Source: Chloroflexota bacterium | GTDB taxonomy: Bacteria > Chloroflexota > UBA6077 | Direction: 5' to 3' | DNA: 6,785 bases | NCBI GenBank assembly: GCA_021788565.1 | Contig: JAJYKO010000306.1 | Span: forward strand, 1 to 6,785 | Position numbers and translations under genes: made by a program | The notes under the pieces: model-generated | What the model saw: the letters and a program-made list of their open reading frames with translations, nothing else | What the model was told of the DNA's origin: nothing | Database searches by the model: none | Part shown: positions 5,763 to 6,785 of the stretch, piece by piece | Position numbering within the stretch: position 1 is the stretch's first letter | Layout of the letters: every line of letters begins with the position of its first letter

Positions 5763-6785
5763 TTACATCGATGCAAATCTCTGAACCACGGGCACTACGC
5801 CGGTCTTGATAACGTCTGTCAGGACACTCGGGAAGACTCCCACACCCACGATCACGGCCACCATGACGCTCACGTAGAAGATCTCCAGGGCATTCGCGTC
5901 GCCCACGTGGGCCCACTTCTCCGAGATCGGTCCCATGAACACACGCTGCAGCATCCAGAGCAGGTAACCCGCGGTGATTACGATGCCGAAGGCCCCGAGG
6001 AGAGTGGCGACCTGCCATACTGGGAAGGTGCCGATGAACACCAGGAACTCCGCCACGAAGCCGCTCATACCCGGCAGTCCGAGGGATGCCAGGCCAGCCA
6101 CCACAAACGTGACGGCGATCGCCGGCATCTTCGCGGCAAGTCCGCCCAGATTCGAGATTGTGCGGGTGTGGGTTCGATCGTAGACCAGGCCCACCATCAT
6201 GAAGAGGAGGCCAGTGATCGTGCCGTGGGTGAACATCTGGAGCACCGCTCCCTGCATCCCCACAGCAGTGAGTGCGGACGCACCCAGCAGCACGTATCCC
6301 ATGTGGCTAACGCTGGAATAGGCGATCATTCGCTTCAGGTCCTGCTGCATCATGGAGACGGCCGCACCGTACAGCACGTTGACGACGGCAAATCCCGCCA
6401 GCCAGGGAGCGATCTGGTGCGCCGCTTCCGGCAACATCCCCATGGGGATGCGTATGAGACCGTAGGCACCCATCTTGAGAAGCACGCCGGCAAGCAGCAC
6501 GCTGATCGCGGTCGGTGCCTCGGTATGGGCGTCGGGGAGCCAGGTGTGGAACGGGAACATCGGTATCTTCACTGCGAACCCGACGGCCAGCAGCAGGAAC
6601 ACCACCAACTGGAAAGTGGGAGCGTACTGCTGCGCTCCCAGCACGGTCATATCGAAGGTGTTCTTGCCTGCCGCGAAGTAGATGGCGAAGATGCCCACCA
6701 GCATGAACACGCTGCCGGCCATGGTGTATAGGATGAACTTCATAGCCGCGTACTCGCGCCGTACGCCGCCCCAGATACCGATCAG
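5763..6785 (-). CDS. nuoM: NADH-quinone oxidoreductase subunit M (complex I, NuoM), 5' end missing
   Basis: The C-terminal 340 residues of a polytopic antiporter-like subunit of complex I; the frame is open through the right edge. NuoM is usually about 490-510 residues, so roughly 150-170 are missing. The Met at 6743-6741 is internal: the 14 codons before it (IGIWGGVRREYAA) match the conserved NuoM region. Counting from the first visible residue, landmarks are K73 (FAVKIPMFPF), H80 and W82 in PFHTWLPDAHTEAPT, K104 (LLKMGAYG), the QQDLKRMIAYSSVSHMGYVLLG signature, and E246 in GFVAEFLVF, matching the terminal charged residue of the NuoM proton channel. It is followed by a GC-rich repeat and then nuoN. 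The PFHxWLPDAH motif is intact here, unlike in nuoN. Confidence 0.97.
   Translation of the reverse strand: MIGIWGGVRREYAAMKFILYTMAGSVFMLVGIFAIYFAAGKNTFDMTVLGAQQYAPTFQLVVFLLLAVGFAVKIPMFPFHTWLPDAHTEAPTAISVLLAGVLLKMGAYGLIRIPMGMLPEAAHQIAPWLAGFAVVNVLYGAAVSMMQQDLKRMIAYSSVSHMGYVLLGASALTAVGMQGAVLQMFTHGTITGLLFMMVGLVYDRTHTRTISNLGGLAAKMPAIAVTFVVAGLASLGLPGMSGFVAEFLVFIGTFPVWQVATLLGAFGIVITAGYLLWMLQRVFMGPISEKWAHVGDANALEIFYVSVMVAVIVGVGVFPSVLTDVIKTGVVPVVQRFASM

Noticed and set aside
5392..6018. Open frame on the - strand crossing the nuoM-nuoN gap
   Set aside because: It is a shadow of nuoM and nuoN in another frame and contains the spurious LTPGPSPSRG translation of the palindromic repeat.
1..6785. CRISPR arrays, tRNA or rRNA genes, insertion sequences or prophage genes
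   Set aside because: No regularly spaced direct repeats with spacers, no tRNA-like cloverleaf or conserved rRNA sequence, and no transposase, integrase or phage protein was seen.

Overview
The window is high-GC bacterial DNA with four complete protein genes and one gene cut by the right edge. The nuoM/nuoN pair, the DUF11-like domain fused to c-type heme motifs, and short GC-rich palindromic repeats between genes would fit an uncultured Chloroflexota lineage (for example Dehalococcoidia-like). That assignment is an inference; nothing here proves the taxon.

Left part (1-2191, + strand): a short-chain dehydrogenase/reductase (200-949) is followed by a zinc-dependent medium-chain dehydrogenase (1055-2068). 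They share direction and are about 105 bases apart, with a 73-base imperfect palindrome in the gap. Upstream of the first gene are a perfect GC-rich hairpin (65-85) and three imperfect copies of a 16-17 base repeat. A 16-bp perfect stem at 2150-2191 probably closes the unit. The two oxidoreductases probably act on related hydroxy/keto substrates, which cannot be named from sequence.

Middle part (2192-4271): about 480 bases without a convincing gene hold a plausible sigma-70-type promoter and several possible stem-loops. They lead into a 485-residue exported protein (2675-4132) with three CXXCH heme-binding motifs. It combines an N-terminal heme motif, a Pro/Ala linker, a DUF11-like beta-sandwich, a helical cytochrome c'-like segment and a C-terminal class I cytochrome c. 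This is the most unusual gene in the window. It converges on the nuo genes, and the 139-base gap holds three hairpins that probably stop transcription from both sides.

Right part (4272-6785, - strand): the 3' end of a nuo operon, nuoM (5' end missing) then nuoN, encodes two proton-pumping membrane subunits of NADH:quinone oxidoreductase (complex I). A GC-rich palindromic repeat sits between them, and nuoN starts at TTG behind a strong ribosome binding site.

Functionally, the dehydrogenases could supply reduced nicotinamide cofactors, complex I could oxidise NADH, and the exported cytochrome could carry electrons outside the membrane. Only the individual protein families are supported by sequence; the linked pathway is speculation.
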